The notes under the pieces were generated by a model. It was not told the DNA's origin. It saw only the letters and a program-made list of their open reading frames with translations, and ran no database searches. Shown in pieces: positions 6,613 through 6,956 of a stretch of DNA of 6,956 bases; the stretch's first letter is position 1; every line of letters starts with the position of its first letter. Source of the stretch: an uncultured Bacteroidota bacterium (GTDB taxonomy: Bacteria; Bacteroidota; Bacteroidia; Flavobacteriales; Flavobacteriaceae); the NCBI GenBank assembly GCA_903819815.1, contig CAIJFC010000138.1, positions 1-6,956 on the forward strand. The letters are read 5' to 3'. The position numbers and the translations under genes were made by a program.

Positions 6613-6956
6613 TTTCATTAAAAAGAGAATCCCACAAAGGCATAATTGTATCAATATTATAATTTAAACTCTTTTCTTTCGCTTTTTTTCCCATTTCAAT
6701 TCTCCTAGCTTCATTGTTTATTAAATACAACGTTGCGTCTATAAAATCGGATTCGTTACCATTATTAATTAAAAAACCATCCAATTTATTAGAAATTATG
6801 GCTCTTGGTCCACAAGGACAATCGTAGGCAATACAGGGCAATCCCAAGGCCATGGCTTCAATTAATACCATTCCGAAACCTTCGAATCTTGAAGACATTA
6901 AGTAAATTGAATTTTCTTGATATTTAGATACAATTTCACTTGTAGGTTCAAAAAAG
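6590..6956 (-). CDS. GT4-type (GT-B fold) glycosyltransferase, C-terminal part only
   Basis: The last 121 residues of a retaining glycosyltransferase, cut by the window edge at its 5' side. The reading frame stays open from 6955 down to the TAG at 6592-6590, and sequence before the first in-frame ATG (6898) already fits the family (IVSKYQENSIYLMSSRFEGF). That Met is therefore internal, not the start. Visible motifs are the EX7E pair Glu25...Glu33 of the fragment (EGFGMVLIE), which in this family contacts the nucleotide-sugar donor, followed by GLPCIAYDCPCGPRAII and a GFL turn. These match bacterial GT4 enzymes that build lipopolysaccharide, capsule or exopolysaccharide. The C-terminal helix ends normally at LFNEINAKSNS. 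It is convergent with the GT2 gene and overlaps its last 23 bases. The specific sugar cannot be told. Confidence 0.85.
   Translation of the reverse strand, partial: FFEPTSEIVSKYQENSIYLMSSRFEGFGMVLIEAMALGLPCIAYDCPCGPRAIISNKLDGFLINNGNESDFIDATLYLINNEARRIEMGKKAKEKSLNYNIDTIMPLWDSLFNEINAKSNS

Noticed and set aside
6590..6898. A complete 102-residue small protein starting at the ATG at 6898
   Set aside because: The frame stays open upstream to the window edge and the upstream residues match the GT4 family, so the Met is internal and the gene is cut by the edge.

Overview
The window is AT-rich, has no recognisable Shine-Dalgarno sites and carries TTG-N19/20-TAnnTTTG-like promoters. Its proteins are rich in Lys, Asn and Ile. 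Together these point to a member of the Bacteroidota, most likely Flavobacterium or a close relative. This is an inference from composition, promoter style and recalled protein families; no database was searched.

Layout. The left 4.9 kb reads leftward and holds a two-gene unit. The first gene encodes a very large exported tetratricopeptide-repeat (TPR) protein of 1011 residues (4859 down to 1824). After 34 bases comes a 593-residue outer-membrane beta-barrel protein (1789 down to 8) that looks like a TonB-dependent receptor barrel without its plug domain. A 157-bp intergenic region (4860-5017) carries a plausible promoter in each direction. To the right, reading rightward, ftsE (5018-5701) encodes the ATPase of the FtsEX division complex, and its stop codon overlaps the start of a family 2 glycosyltransferase (5701-6612). 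The window closes with the 3' part of a leftward GT4-type glycosyltransferase (6590 to beyond 6956), whose end overlaps the end of the GT2 gene by 23 bp.

How the genes may work together. The TPR protein and the barrel are both exported, adjacent and probably co-transcribed, so they are best read as one envelope module: a periplasmic TPR scaffold with an outer-membrane partner. Their substrate or job is unknown from sequence. FtsE would work with FtsX at the septum, but no ftsX lies next to it; its tightly coupled neighbour is instead a glycosyltransferase. The right end may be the edge of a surface-polysaccharide locus, but only one and a half glycosyltransferase genes are visible.

Smaller points are a GC-rich hairpin forming the last codons of the TPR gene, a 15-bp-period duplication in the signal peptide of the barrel gene, and a promoter that settles the start of the TPR gene. 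No RNA gene, CRISPR array, insertion sequence or prophage was seen.
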